64,000 bases of DNA from Streptomyces paludis (GTDB taxonomy: Bacteria > Actinomycetota > Actinomycetes > Streptomycetales > Streptomycetaceae), in NCBI RefSeq assembly GCF_003344965.1, contig NZ_CP031194.1:5394001-5458000 (forward strand), in the 5' to 3' direction. Under the pieces are notes generated by a model that was not told the DNA's origin, made no database searches, and saw nothing but the letters and a program-made list of their open reading frames with translations. Of the stretch, positions 7,769 to 16,206 are shown piece after piece (position 1 is the stretch's first letter; the number at the start of each line of letters is the position of its first letter). A program made the translations under genes and the position numbers.

Positions 7769-9430
7769 TCACTGCTGGCGTACTGTCCTTCGCGCCGTCA
7801 CGCCCACCCACCAGGTCATCGCCGCGCCCACGGCGAGCGGCCACAGCAGTCCTGGCGCGTCCGGCGCTGTTCCGCGTGCCGGTCCGTCCACGGCTGCCAG
7901 GCACACCAGAGCCACCAGTGGTCCGCGTACCTGCCACAGCAGGGCGCCGAGCGGGCCGGTGTCGCCCATCGGTGTGAGGGAGCCGATCATCAGATGTGCC
8001 GGTACGGGGCCCCGGTAGGCGCTGACCAATGCGGCACCGACGAGTGCGGGCACCAGCACGGGAAGCAGCAGGAGACTGTCCGCCCACCATCCGGCCGCCC
8101 GGGCCACCGCCCCGCCGAGCGTGAACAGTGCCATGAGCGATGCCGCGGGAACCAGCCCGTGGCGCCGGGCCAACTGGGCGGCGGACCATGGCATGTGCGC
8201 GGCACGCCGGATGTCATCGGTCTCGATCCGCGCGGGCTCCACCAGTTGGGCCGCGGCCAGATACGCGGCCGGCAGTGCCATGAGCGTGACCGGGGTTGGC
8301 GCGCTGTCGAGGCACAGCAGTGCCACCGTCGCCGCCGCCCAGACGACGGTCCACACCAGCCTTCCCGGAGCCCGCAGCAGCGCGGTCGCGTCCCGCCACG
8401 GAACGACGAGCCACGACCGGCCCGGGAACGGAAGCCGGACCGTACGCCGAGCCGCGCGGCGGCGGGTGGTCCGGACCGCCGCGCGAGCCTGGCGCAGGTC
8501 GAGCGAGTACAAGGACGCCTGCACACGCATCGCGGTACCGGCCTGCGTCCGCAGCACCTGCGCCGGCATATGCGCCACGGCGTCGACCGCGTACCTGCCC
8601 ACCACGATCAGCGACAGAGCGGTCAGCACAACCCCGGCCCCGGCGACGAACACTCCCGAGTCACCCGCCGCACTCCTCAGCGGTAGCGCGGCCCAGCCCC
8701 ACGGCCCCGACCAGGGCACCACGATGTCCGCGAACCACGGGCCGTACGCCAGCGAGACACCTGCCGCGGCCCACAGCACCGCGACGCCCGCTCGTGCCGC
8801 CGCGAGGATCCGGGACCGGTGAGCGTGGGCAGTGCCGCTGTGGCGCTGGACCAGTGCGGCCAGGGCCGTACCCGCGAATCCGGCCGCCCCACCGCCCACT
8901 GCCCCGGCACCGGTCATGCCCCACCAGCTGCCGGCGCCCAGCGCGGAGAACAGGAAGCCGGCGACCGCGCCCACCCCCACGGCGATCGACGAGGCCGTCA
9001 CGGCTGACGCGATGAACCGGGGCAGCAGCAGCGCCCGCCGCAGGACTGGCTGGGGGATCAGCCACGTCACCGCGGCCTGCTCCAGCAGCGCGGGCCCTCG
9101 CCAGCCGCCTCGCGCGGCCAGGAGCAGTACGACGCCCGCGAACACGGCGGGGACCAGTGTCGGCAGCGCCGACAGGACACGCTCGGCCACGGCCCCTTCG
9201 AGCCGCCCGTCGGTTCCGGCCCGCGCCACTGCCAGCAGCAGGGGAACACCCCAGATGGCGAAGAGCAGCACCGTGCAGTACAGCGTGTACGCGAGGCTCC
9301 GGCGACGTTCATCACGCTTGGCCGCCCGCACGACGCGCAGCCGGGCCAACACCTCGGCGGTATTGCGCGCGACAGCGTCGCCGGGTACGTCCGCCGCCAA
9401 GCGCGCGTGAGGCTCATCCACCGTTCGCAC
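7769..9430 (-). CDS. ABC transporter membrane subunit
   Basis: A 553-residue polytopic membrane protein with roughly 12 hydrophobic segments. It follows the ABC ATPase gene with a 17-bp overlap. GTG 9430 is preferred because GGAG lies 10 nt upstream; GTG 9421 is an alternative without a good site. The N-terminal region is soluble and Arg-rich (L-A-R-L-R-V-V-R-A-A-K-R-D-E-R-R). The substrate is not evident. Permeases of this form, encoded next to a single ATPase, often export peptides or lipids or confer self-resistance. No extracellular binding protein gene is nearby, which favours export. Confidence 0.75.
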   Translation of the reverse strand: MRTVDEPHARLAADVPGDAVARNTAEVLARLRVVRAAKRDERRRSLAYTLYCTVLLFAIWGVPLLLAVARAGTDGRLEGAVAERVLSALPTLVPAVFAGVVLLLAARGGWRGPALLEQAAVTWLIPQPVLRRALLLPRFIASAVTASSIAVGVGAVAGFLFSALGAGSWWGMTGAGAVGGGAAGFAGTALAALVQRHSGTAHAHRSRILAAARAGVAVLWAAAGVSLAYGPWFADIVVPWSGPWGWAALPLRSAAGDSGVFVAGAGVVLTALSLIVVGRYAVDAVAHMPAQVLRTQAGTAMRVQASLYSLDLRQARAAVRTTRRRAARRTVRLPFPGRSWLVVPWRDATALLRAPGRLVWTVVWAAATVALLCLDSAPTPVTLMALPAAYLAAAQLVEPARIETDDIRRAAHMPWSAAQLARRHGLVPAASLMALFTLGGAVARAAGWWADSLLLLPVLVPALVGAALVSAYRGPVPAHLMIGSLTPMGDTGPLGALLWQVRGPLVALVCLAAVDGPARGTAPDAPGLLWPLAVGAAMTWWVGVTARRTVRQQ

Positions 9431-10088
9431 GTTCAACCCGCTCCGGGACCAGCAGTCCCTCGCCGGAGACGGTGTACGCCGTGTCAGCCGCCGCGGCGGC
9501 CAATGTCCGGTCATGCGTGGCGAGCAGAACCGCGGTGCCCTCCGCCTTCGCGGCCCGCAGGCGTTCAGCGAGCCGCCGTCGGCCGTCCGCGTCGATGCGC
9601 TGCTCCGGCTCGTCCAGGATCAGTAGTGCGCAAGGGCGGATGAACGCCTGCGCCAACGCCATCAGTTGGGTCTGCCCGGAAGAGAGCTGATGAGGAAACG
9701 CCTCCGCGCGCCCGTCAAGCCGATGCTCGGCGAGGACTTCGTCGACCGTCTCGGCGGCGGCCGCGCCCAGGCCGTGGGCGAGGGCGACGAGCATGAGGTG
9801 CTCGCGGACACTGAGATCCGGGTAGGCCACCCCGCTGTCCAGGACGACGGCGACCTTGCCGCGCAGGGTGACGTCGTCCTCGGAGGCGGTGCTGCCCAAG
9901 ACGCTGACCGTTCCCTCCTTCGGCGTCTCCCGCCCAGCGGCGAGCCGCAGCAGAGTGGACTTGCCCGAGCCGTTCTCACCGAGCAGGGTGACGCACTCGC
10001 CCGCCGCGACGGACAGGTCCACCCTGTTGAGGATGACCCTGTCGTCGTACCCGTGACGGACGCCCGTCATCTGCAACACGACGCTCAT
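9414..10088 (-). CDS. ABC transporter ATP-binding protein
   Basis: A 224-residue ATPase. Walker A is G-E-N-G-S-G-K-S-T, the signature is L-S-S-G-Q-T-Q-L-M-A-L-A, Walker B is L-L-I-L-D-E-P-E-Q-R-I-D, and the switch histidine is in L-L-A-T-H-D. The signature has Gln-Thr where SGGQ is usual (SSGQ), and the D-loop reads E-Q-R-I-D rather than the common T-x-G-L-D; both are mild deviations. ATG 10088 overlaps the TGA of the 33-residue microprotein gene (ATGA), so its translation is probably coupled to that TTA-containing gene. It powers the downstream permease. Confidence 0.88.
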   Translation of the reverse strand: MSVVLQMTGVRHGYDDRVILNRVDLSVAAGECVTLLGENGSGKSTLLRLAAGRETPKEGTVSVLGSTASEDDVTLRGKVAVVLDSGVAYPDLSVREHLMLVALAHGLGAAAAETVDEVLAEHRLDGRAEAFPHQLSSGQTQLMALAQAFIRPCALLILDEPEQRIDADGRRRLAERLRAAKAEGTAVLLATHDRTLAAAAADTAYTVSGEGLLVPERVERANGG

Positions 10089-10186
10089 CGCGCCGCGTCC
10101 GCCGTACCGGAAAGCGCGTCCGGGTACATCAGGTCGCAGATCTCTGCCAGTAAGTCGTCGTACGCATTGCTGACGGCATTGGTCAT
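10085..10186 (-). CDS. 33-residue microprotein with TTA codon, coupled to the ABC ATPase
   Basis: A small gene starting at ATG 10186, nine bases after a GGGGGGAA ribosome site, and ending in a TGA that overlaps the ATPase ATG. The protein begins MTNAVSNAYDDLLAEICDLM and ends Y-P-D-A-L-S-G-T-A-D-A-A-R. It is acidic, predicted helical in the middle, with one Cys and no signal peptide. Codon 12 (10153-10151) is TTA, so translation needs the bldA tRNA, and the coupled ATPase may too. An in-frame stop lies just upstream of the ATG. It could be a small transporter subunit, a regulatory leader or a peptide precursor. I know no named family for it. Confidence 0.7.
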   Translation of the reverse strand: MTNAVSNAYDDLLAEICDLMYPDALSGTADAAR

Positions 10187-10218
10187 GAGTGGTCATTCCC
10201 CCCGTTGGAGAAAGAAGA

Positions 10219-10272
10219 CCGCACCCGGGCCGTCATGGACGCCGTGATCGGCGGCCCGCGGACCGGGTGCGG
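10219..10272 (-). terminator. Long imperfect hairpin downstream of sodN
   Basis: CCGCACCCGG (10219-10228) is complementary to CCGGGTGCGG (10263-10272), and an inner GGCCG/CGGCGGCC pairing is also possible. It lies between the end of sodN and the microprotein operon on the same strand, so it may terminate sodN transcription. Confidence 0.45.
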
Positions 10273-10325
10273 ACAGGTAGGCGATGCGACCCGCGTAAGG
10301 GCAGGTCAAACGGCCTAGCCATGGG

Positions 10326-10721
10326 TCAGGCCTTCTTCGTCTCCCAGAAGATCTTGTCGATCTGGGCGATGTAGTCCAGAGCCTTCTGGCCCGTGGCCGG
10401 GTCCTTCGAGCCCTTGGCCGTGGAGAGGGCCTTCAGGGTGTCGTTGACCAGCTGGTGCAGCTCCGGGTACTTCTCGAAGTGCGGCGGCTTGAAGTAGTCG
10501 CTCCAGAGCACCGAGACATGGTGCTTGGCCAGTTCGGCGCGCTGCTCCTTGATGACCGTCGCGCGCGCCTGGAAGTGCGCGTCGTCGTTGCCCTGCATCT
10601 TCTCCTGGACGGCCTTGACCGACTCGGCCTCGATGCGGGCCTGGGCCGGGTCGTACACGCCGCAGGGGAGGTCGCAGTGGGCGCTGACCTTCACCTTGGG
10701 GGCAAACAGGCGGGAAAGCAT
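10326..10721 (-). CDS. sodN: Nickel-containing superoxide dismutase
   Basis: A 131-residue pre-protein. The nickel hook H-C-D-L-P-C-G-V-Y-D-P begins at residue 15, so a 14-residue leader (MLSRLFAPKVKVSA) must be cut off to free the N-terminal His that ligates nickel together with mature Cys2 and Cys6. The rest matches the four-helix subunit of the hexameric Ni-SOD (Y-F-K-P-P-H-F-E-K-Y-P; I-F-W-E-T-K-K). The enzyme converts superoxide to hydrogen peroxide and oxygen. GAGGAAGG precedes the ATG. The maturation protease sodX is divergent across a 148-bp spacer. Nickel-dependent induction is known for the family; I saw no clear Nur box. Confidence 0.97.
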   Translation of the reverse strand: MLSRLFAPKVKVSAHCDLPCGVYDPAQARIEAESVKAVQEKMQGNDDAHFQARATVIKEQRAELAKHHVSVLWSDYFKPPHFEKYPELHQLVNDTLKALSTAKGSKDPATGQKALDYIAQIDKIFWETKKA

Positions 10722-10869
10722 GGAGCTGTCCTTCCTCGTGATCGTCTTCTCAGGTGGGACATTACTCCGTGAGAAGAGGTATTTCGCAGGTGCCCCTGGG
10801 GCTTAGGACGAAAGTCCCGGGCGGGGACGGGACCCGGGTCGCACCGTACGGTGGGAGCGGAGGTGGCCG

Positions 10870-11289
10870 ATGACGACGGAGGACGGGCGGGAGCCGGGAG
10901 GGCGCTGGGGGATCGCCGAGGTGAGCGGTCCCTCCATGTATCCCACGCTCAAACACGGGGACCAGCTGCTCGTGCGCTACAGCGCCCCGGTACGTCCGGG
11001 GGATGTCGCTGTGCTGCGCCATCCCTTGCAGCAGGATCTGCTCATCGTCAAGCGGCTGATCGAGCGACGCGGCGACGGCTGGTGGGTGCTCGGTGACAAT
11101 CCGGGCGCCGAGGGGGACAGCCGGGTGTTCGGGGCCGTTCCGGAGGAGTTGCTGCTCGCCCGGGTCAGGGCGCGCTACCGGCCGCTGGGCGATCAGCGCT
11201 CGGCGCGTGCGGTGGCCTCCTGGCTGGTGTCGGCGGTGCGTCCGGTGGCGGCGGTGCGTTCGGTCTCCAGGCGTTTGCGGGCGCGGTAG
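10870..11289 (+). CDS. sodX: Nickel-type superoxide dismutase maturation protease
   Basis: A 139-residue S26-like serine peptidase. The nucleophile is Ser in E-V-S-G-P-S-M-Y-P-T-L (about residue 22). The general-base Lys is in L-I-V-K-R-L, and a G-D-N-P-G-A-x-x-D-S-R box follows. Unlike usual signal peptidase I it lacks a clear N-terminal membrane anchor, fitting an enzyme that trims the cytoplasmic SodN propeptide. Its place opposite sodN supports this. GGAGG lies 6 nt before ATG 10870. The 3' end overlaps the convergent CGNR gene by 97 bp, covering an Arg/Val-rich tail of about 32 residues that may be dispensable. Confidence 0.92.
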   Translation: MTTEDGREPGGRWGIAEVSGPSMYPTLKHGDQLLVRYSAPVRPGDVAVLRHPLQQDLLIVKRLIERRGDGWWVLGDNPGAEGDSRVFGAVPEELLLARVRARYRPLGDQRSARAVASWLVSAVRPVAAVRSVSRRLRAR

Positions 11290-11822
11290 GCGGCGACGTT
11301 GGCGCGGGTCGCGCAGCGGTCCGAGCAGTAGCGGCGCGACCGGTTGGTGGAGGTGTCCAGATACGCGTTGCGGCACGGCGCCGCCTGGCACAGGCCGAGC
11401 CGGTCCACCCCGTACTCCGTCAGATGGAACGCCAGCCCCATCGCCGCCGTCGCCGCGTACCCCGCGGTCGCGTTGGACGGGTGCTCCGCGAGGTGCATGT
11501 GCCAGCGCGGCCGGCCCTCGGCGTCGAGGAACTCGTGCCCGGAGATCTGCGGGCTGACGGGGAACTCCAGCAGCAGTGAGTTCAGCATGTCCACCGCCCG
11601 TACGGCTTCCCCCGCGTCCGCGGCGGTGAAGACCGCGCGCAGCCGCGTCCGTACGGACCGGAAGCGGGTGACATCCGCGTCGGTGGCGCGCCGGGCCGCC
11701 ACGGAGTCGGGGCCGAAGAGCGCGCGGACGGTCTCGACCGAGGTCAGGGTGTCCGTGCCGCGGGCCGGTTCCTCGGTGTTGACCAGCCGGACGGCATAGT
11801 CCGAGTAAGAGGCCAGTTCCAC
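11193..11822 (-). CDS. CGNR zinc-finger / ABATE domain transcription regulator
   Basis: A 209-residue protein. The N-terminal 130 residues fit the ABATE (putative stress-responsive regulator) domain, followed by a CGNR-type zinc-binding motif: L-C-Q-A-A-P-C-R-N-A-Y-L-D, then R-Y-C-S-D-R-C-A-T-R-A-N-V-A-A-Y-R. Four cysteines are placed to bind zinc. Members are presumed DNA-binding regulators. The start is GTG 11822, with AAGGA six bases upstream. The final 32 codons are antisense to the end of sodX. It is divergent from the methyltransferase gene. The target is unknown. Confidence 0.85.
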   Translation of the reverse strand: MELASYSDYAVRLVNTEEPARGTDTLTSVETVRALFGPDSVAARRATDADVTRFRSVRTRLRAVFTAADAGEAVRAVDMLNSLLLEFPVSPQISGHEFLDAEGRPRWHMHLAEHPSNATAGYAATAAMGLAFHLTEYGVDRLGLCQAAPCRNAYLDTSTNRSRRYCSDRCATRANVAAYRARKRLETERTAATGRTADTSQEATARAER

Positions 11823-11908
11823 TTGTAGTCCTTACGGGAGCGGGCTAGGGTCGGTTGCGCGGCAGTAATGGGTCGTGCCGCTTCCAGGGTATTACGTGGG
11901 AGGTTCTC

Positions 11909-12730
11909 GTGACGGATGCGCGTACGGAAACGGACACGCGGACGGGTGTGGGTGCGGGTGTGGGTTCGGGGGGCGGTGCTGGGTTCGGTGACGACTGGGG
12001 TGCCTGGCAGGAGAGCTGGGATCGCCAGCAGGAGTGGTACCTCCCCGACCGCGAGGAACGGTTCCGCGTCATGCTCGACATGGTCGAGGCCCTGGTCGGC
12101 CCCGAACCGCGCGTGCTCGATCTCGCCTGCGGTACGGGAAGTATCACGGCCCGGCTGCTCCACCGGTTCCCCCGCGCCGTCAGCACCGGCGTCGACCTCG
12201 ATCCCGCGCTCCTCGCCATCGCCCGCGGCTCCTTCGCCGGCGACGACCGCGTCACCTTCGTCACCGCCGACCTGACCGACCCGCGCTGGCCGGAGCTGCT
12301 CCCGTACGGCCACTACGACGCCGTGCTCACCGCCACCGCCCTGCACTGGCTGCCGGAGAAGCCGCTGATCGCGCTGTACGGCGGGCTCGGCCCGCTCGTG
12401 CGGGACGGGGGCGTGTTCCTCAACGCCGACCACATGCGCGACGCCGGCACTCCGCGGATCAACGCGGCGGAGCGCGCCCACCGCCTCGCCGCCATGGAGC
12501 GGGCGAAGGCCGCCGGCGCGGTCGACTGGGAGTCGTGGTGGCAGCTGGTCGCCGCGGACCCGGTGCTCGCCGGGCCGGCCGCCGAGCGGTTCCGGATCTA
12601 CGGCGAGCACGTCGAGGGCGACACGTTCCCGGTGGAGTGGCACGCGCGCCAGCTGCGCGCGGCGGGCTTCGCGGAGGCTCGGGCCGTCTGGTCGTCGCCG
12701 TCCGATTCGCTCGTTCTCGCGCTCAAGTAG
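11909..12730 (+). CDS. Class I SAM-dependent methyltransferase
   Basis: A 273-residue methyltransferase. Motif I is V-L-D-L-A-C-G-T-G-S-I-T, followed by T-G-V-D-L-D-P-A-L-L-A-I-A (motif II acid), V-T-A-D-L-T-D-P and Y-D-A-V-L-T-A-T-A-L-H-W-L. GTG 11909 is chosen because GGGAGG at 11898-11903 precedes it by 5 nt. About 25 low-complexity Gly/Thr residues precede the domain, from a GGTGTGGGTGCG-type repeat. The W-H-A-R-Q-L-R-A-A-G-F-A-E-A ending is typical of small-molecule methyltransferases. The acceptor is unknown. Confidence 0.88.
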   Translation: MTDARTETDTRTGVGAGVGSGGGAGFGDDWGAWQESWDRQQEWYLPDREERFRVMLDMVEALVGPEPRVLDLACGTGSITARLLHRFPRAVSTGVDLDPALLAIARGSFAGDDRVTFVTADLTDPRWPELLPYGHYDAVLTATALHWLPEKPLIALYGGLGPLVRDGGVFLNADHMRDAGTPRINAAERAHRLAAMERAKAAGAVDWESWWQLVAADPVLAGPAAERFRIYGEHVEGDTFPVEWHARQLRAAGFAEARAVWSSPSDSLVLALK

Positions 12731-12758
12731 GTCGGGCTCACGCACCACATGCGCGGGT

Positions 12759-12790
12759 AGGGGGCGGTGCGTCTCCGCGTACCGCCCCCT
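12759..12790. terminator. Bidirectional terminator hairpin
   Basis: AGGGGGCGGT (12759-12768) pairs perfectly with ACCGCCCCCT (12781-12790), with extra GCG/CGC pairing inside the loop. It separates the methyltransferase gene from the convergent ABC operon. Confidence 0.75.
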
Positions 12791-12801
12791 GGCCCGTCCT
12801 G

Positions 12802-13575
12802 TTACAGCACCTTCGACAGGAATGACTTCGTACGGTCGTGCTGCGGGTTCGTCAGGACCTCGCGCGGATGCCCCGACTCCACGACCACCCCGTCGTCCAT
12901 GAAGACCAGCGCGTCGCCGACCTCCCTGGCGAACCCCATCTCATGGGTGACGACGATCATCGTCATGCCGTCCTCGGCGAGCCCGCGCATCACGTCCAGC
13001 ACATCGCCCACCAGCTCCGGGTCGAGCGCCGATGTCGGCTCGTCGAAGAGCATCAGCTTCGGCTCCATCGCCAGCGCGCGGGCGATCGCCACCCGCTGCT
13101 GCTGGCCGCCGGAGAGCTGCGAGGGGTAGTTCCCCGCCTTGTCGGCCAGCCCCACCCGGTCCAGCAGCTTCTCGGCGCGGGCCCGGGCCACGGCCCGTGC
13201 CTCGCCGCGTACCTGTACGGGCGCCTCCATGACGTTCTCGATCGCCGTCATGTGCGGGAAGAGGTTGAAGCGCTGGAAGACCATGCCGATGTCCCGGCGC
13301 TTCCTGGCGACCTCGCTGTCCTTCAGCTCGTACAGCTTGTCGCCCCGCTGGCGGTAGCCGACCAGCTCGCCGTCGACCGAGAGCCGGCCGGCGTTGACCT
13401 TCTCCAGGTGGTTGATGCACCGCAGGAAGGTCGACTTGCCCGAGCCGGACGGGCCGACCAGGCAGAAGACCTCGCGCGGCGCCACCTCCAGATCGATGCC
13501 CTTGAGGATGTGGGCGGCGCCGAAGGACTTGTGGACGCCCTCGGCCTTCACCATCGGGGTACCGGTCGTGGTCAT
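12802..13575 (-). CDS. Amino-acid ABC transporter ATP-binding protein
   Basis: A 257-residue ATPase of the polar amino-acid uptake group. Walker A is [10 protein letters not shown], the Q-loop is [11 protein letters not shown] (a hallmark of GlnQ/GluA-type subunits), the signature is [15 protein letters not shown] and Walker B is [14 protein letters not shown]. It overlaps the permease gene by 4 bp. With the permease and lipoprotein upstream it forms a complete importer. The cargo is probably glutamate, glutamine or another polar amino acid; this cannot be fixed from sequence. Confidence 0.93.
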   Translation of the reverse strand: MTTTGTPMVKAEGVHKSFGAAHILKGIDLEVAPREVFCLVGPSGSGKSTFLRCINHLEKVNAGRLSVDGELVGYRQRGDKLYELKDSEVARKRRDIGMVFQRFNLFPHMTAIENVMEAPVQVRGEARAVARARAEKLLDRVGLADKAGNYPSQLSGGQQQRVAIARALAMEPKLMLFDEPTSALDPELVGDVLDVMRGLAEDGMTMIVVTHEMGFAREVGDALVFMDDGVVVESGHPREVLTNPQHDRTKSFLSKVL

Positions 13576-14624
13576 GCCAGTCCTCCCTTGGGCCGGCCGA
13601 AGGACAGCACCGTGGCCCGGACGCGCTGGAACGGGGTCTGCGGCAGGCTGCGGCTGGAGCCGCGCGCGTAATACCGCTCCAGGTAGTACTGGCCGACGCT
13701 CAGGACCGAGGTCAGGACCAGATACCAGGCGGCGGCGAGGAACAGCATCTCCACCGGGGAGCCGGACGCCTGCCCGATATCTTGCGCGTATCTCAGCAGT
13801 TCATAGAACTGTACGGTCGCCACCAGCGAGGTCGTCTTCAGCATGTTGATGACCTCGTTGCCGGTCGGCGGCACGATCACCCGCATGGCCTGCGGGATCA
13901 CCACCCGGCGCAGGGTCTTGCCCTGGCTCATGCCCAGCGCGTGCGACGCCTCCGTCTGGCCCTCGTCGACCGAGAGCAGCCCGGCCCGGCAGATTTCGGC
14001 CATATACGCGGCCTCGTTCAGGCCGAGGCCCAGCAGCGCCGTCAGGAACGGCGTCATGAAGCTGGACCAGTAGTCCTTGTAGATCGGCCCGAGGTTGATG
14101 TACTCGAAGACCAGCCCCAGGTTGAACCAGACCATCAGCTGGACCAGCACCGGGGTGCCGCGGAAGAACCAGATGTAGAACCACGAGATCGAGGAGACCA
14201 CCGGGTTCTTCGACAGCCGCATCACCGCGAGGACGATGCCGCCGACCACACCGATCAGCATGGACAGAAGCGTGAGCAGCATGGTCTGCCCGACGCCCTT
14301 GAGGATCCGGTCGTCGAAGAAGTACTCGGGGATGGCGCCCCAGTTGATCTTGCCCTGCGCGAAGGCGTACACGATGGCGACGAACAGCCCGATCACGACG
14401 ACCGCGGACACATACCGCCCGTAGTGCCGTACGGGGACGGCCCTGATCGCCTCCGGCATGACCGACGCGGCCTTCAGGAGCCCGGGGCCGGACGCGGGAC
14501 CGGACCCGGCGCCGGACGCGGGACCGGACCCGGACCCGGACTCGGTGCCGGGGACGGCGTCCGCTACCGCCCCGGTCCCGTCGCCGTCCTGCGGTTCGTC
14601 CGGCTTGTTGATCTCGACAGTCAC
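13572..14624 (-). CDS. Amino-acid ABC transporter permease
   Basis: A 350-residue membrane subunit. The first 70 residues are a disordered extension rich in Gly, Ser and Pro ([19 protein letters not shown]). Five or so TM helices follow, with the EAA loop [23 protein letters not shown] and [11 protein letters not shown], both standard for His/Glu/Gln permeases. It is the only permease, so it probably works as a homodimer. It is the middle gene of binding protein, permease, ATPase, and overlaps the ATPase start by ATGA. Confidence 0.93.
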   Translation of the reverse strand: MTVEINKPDEPQDGDGTGAVADAVPGTESGSGSGPASGAGSGPASGPGLLKAASVMPEAIRAVPVRHYGRYVSAVVVIGLFVAIVYAFAQGKINWGAIPEYFFDDRILKGVGQTMLLTLLSMLIGVVGGIVLAVMRLSKNPVVSSISWFYIWFFRGTPVLVQLMVWFNLGLVFEYINLGPIYKDYWSSFMTPFLTALLGLGLNEAAYMAEICRAGLLSVDEGQTEASHALGMSQGKTLRRVVIPQAMRVIVPPTGNEVINMLKTTSLVATVQFYELLRYAQDIGQASGSPVEMLFLAAAWYLVLTSVLSVGQYYLERYYARGSSRSLPQTPFQRVRATVLSFGRPKGGLA

Positions 14625-14666
14625 GAAGTTTGCCTCTCAGCCCTCAACCCTCAGCCCGTACGCGGA

Positions 14667-15641
14667 TCACGAGCCGCCGTTGAGCTTGGCCTCCGTGACC
14701 GCGCCGTCCGCCACGCCCCACTTCGTCATGACCTTGCCGTACTCGCCGTTCTTGATGATCTCGTTCATGGCGGTCAGCAGCGTCGGCGTCAGCGGGTTGT
14801 TCTTCGCCAGGGCGATCCCGTACGGGGCGGCCTCGACCTGCTCGCCGACCACCTGGAAGTCCTTGCCGCCGCCCGAGGTCTTCACCGCGTACGCCGTCAC
14901 CGGGAAGTCGGAGGCGCCGACGACGGCACCGCCGCTGCGCAGCCGGGTCTGGGCCTGCTGGTCGTTGTCGAACGCCTCGATGGAGATCTTCTGCTTGCCG
15001 TCCGCCACGCACTTGGCGCTCTCGGCCTTGGCCAGGTCGTCCGAGACGGTGGCGCGCTGCACGACCATCTTCTTGCCGCAGAGGTCGGACCACTTCGAGA
15101 TCCCGTTGTCCGCGCCCTTCTTGGTGTAGAGGGAGACGCCCGCGGTGAAGTAGTCGACGAAGTCGACGCCCTCGCCGACCTTCTTGCCGGTGTCGCCGTC
15201 CACGCCGTTCTGGCGGTCCTTGGTGTCCGTCATGGCCGACATGACCAGGTCGTACCGCTTGGCGCGCAGACCGGTGACCAGGGTGTCGAAGGTGCCGTTC
15301 TCGAACTCGAACTTCACACCGAGCTGCTTGCCGAGCGCGTCGGCGAGGTCCGGGTCGATACCGACCGTCTTGCCGGACGTGTCCTTGAACTCCACCGGCG
15401 GGTACGCGATGTCCGAGCCGACCTTGATGACCCCGGCGTCCTGGATGGCCTTGGGGAGCTGGTCGAAGAGGGGAGCCTTGGACTCCGAGGAGGAGGACGA
15501 TGAAGACGACGGCGACGAGTCCGTGCTCTTGGTCTGGTCGCCACAGGCGGTCAGCAGCAGGGCGCCGGCGACCGCGATCGTGCCGACGGCGGCCATCCGG
15601 GACTTCGCGGCGGTCGTGCGACAGCTGGTGCGTGCGGTCAT
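14667..15641 (-). CDS. Amino-acid ABC transporter substrate-binding lipoprotein
   Basis: A 324-residue lipoprotein. The signal peptide ends in the lipobox L-L-T-A-C (Cys near residue 33), followed by a Ser-rich linker and a type II periplasmic-binding fold (V-I-K-V-G-S-D-I-A-Y-P-P-V-E-F-K, then G-I-D-P-D-L-A-D-A-L-G). The Asp and Arg that clamp the alpha-amino-acid group appear in V-G-I-D-P-D-L and G-L-R-A-K-R-Y-D. ATG 15641 is chosen over an upstream in-frame ATG because GGAGG lies 9 nt ahead and the signal peptide is then of normal length. It delivers substrate to the permease and ATPase encoded downstream. Confidence 0.93.
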   Translation of the reverse strand: MTARTSCRTTAAKSRMAAVGTIAVAGALLLTACGDQTKSTDSSPSSSSSSSSESKAPLFDQLPKAIQDAGVIKVGSDIAYPPVEFKDTSGKTVGIDPDLADALGKQLGVKFEFENGTFDTLVTGLRAKRYDLVMSAMTDTKDRQNGVDGDTGKKVGEGVDFVDYFTAGVSLYTKKGADNGISKWSDLCGKKMVVQRATVSDDLAKAESAKCVADGKQKISIEAFDNDQQAQTRLRSGGAVVGASDFPVTAYAVKTSGGGKDFQVVGEQVEAAPYGIALAKNNPLTPTLLTAMNEIIKNGEYGKVMTKWGVADGAVTEAKLNGGS

Positions 15642-16206
15642 GGTCTGGGTCCTCCGGCGGGGATAGCGGGCTGCCATGTGGCCTGCGCGCGTCTTCAGGT
15701 GGCCGAGCACGCGTCTTCGAGTGTCGCGACCGAATGTGATTACGGCATCCTGCCATTTGGACTGGCCGCCTCAGGGGCCCAGGCATGTCAAAATCGGGTA
15801 ACGGGTGACCCCCGCACCCCACTGTGGCGGTATATCCAGCCGGACCATCTATGGGAATGCCTCATTCCGGCCGGAGAATCTCCGGTCCGTCCCGCCTCGA
15901 CGGTGAGATTCATGCGGTTGGCCGGATCTGCCCCATTGATCGGCTATGAGTCATGTCACCGGGGGCCATGGACTCGTGAACGGCGTGGTCCGTCCGGTAT
16001 GAAGGACGATTACACCCCTCATCCGGGGCCCCGGGCGCGTGTGCGGCGCGCCCGCGCGTACGTATAGACCTCCGGCAGGACGGGCGATCCCGGCGCCGCC
16101 GACGACGCGGAGCGCGTACGTGGTGGCCACCCGTGGTGGCCCGCCCACCCCCTCCTCGACCAGGAGCGGACACCCTCAACCGATGAAGAATAAAGGGGTT
16201 ATCTAC
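15642..16206. other. 565-bp divergent spacer between amino-acid transporter and malic enzyme
   Basis: No convincing gene is seen on either strand. Coding bias is absent and A/T content is raised in parts. It must hold the promoters of both flanking units. It contains an imperfect palindrome GGGTAACGGGTGACCC (15796-15811), the two perfect palindromes listed at 15854-15885, and a 10-bp direct repeat GCGCGTACGT (16054 and 16112). TGTCAA (15786-15791) could be a -35 element read toward the transporter, but no matching -10 was found. Confidence 0.6.
15854..15885. promoter_or_regulatory. Two adjacent perfect palindromes
   Basis: GGAATG-CCT-CATTCC (15854-15868) is followed two bases later by CCGGAGA-A-TCTCCGG (15871-15885). 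They lie in the divergent spacer and look like operators or a structured leader for one of the flanking genes. No regulator is encoded next to them. Confidence 0.5.

Noticed and set aside
10085-10186. Microprotein as a lanthipeptide or other RiPP precursor
   Set aside because: It has one Cys, no Ser/Thr/Cys-rich core and no modifying enzyme nearby, so a leader or subunit role is as likely.
10722-10869. Nur (nickel regulator) box between sodN and sodX
   Set aside because: No TTGCAA-type inverted repeat is present in the spacer. Nickel control may act through another site or factor.
15912-16067. Small plus-strand frame in the spacer before malic enzyme
   Set aside because: Third-position bias is poor, no ribosome site is seen and the product is Arg/Pro-rich, so it is not called.
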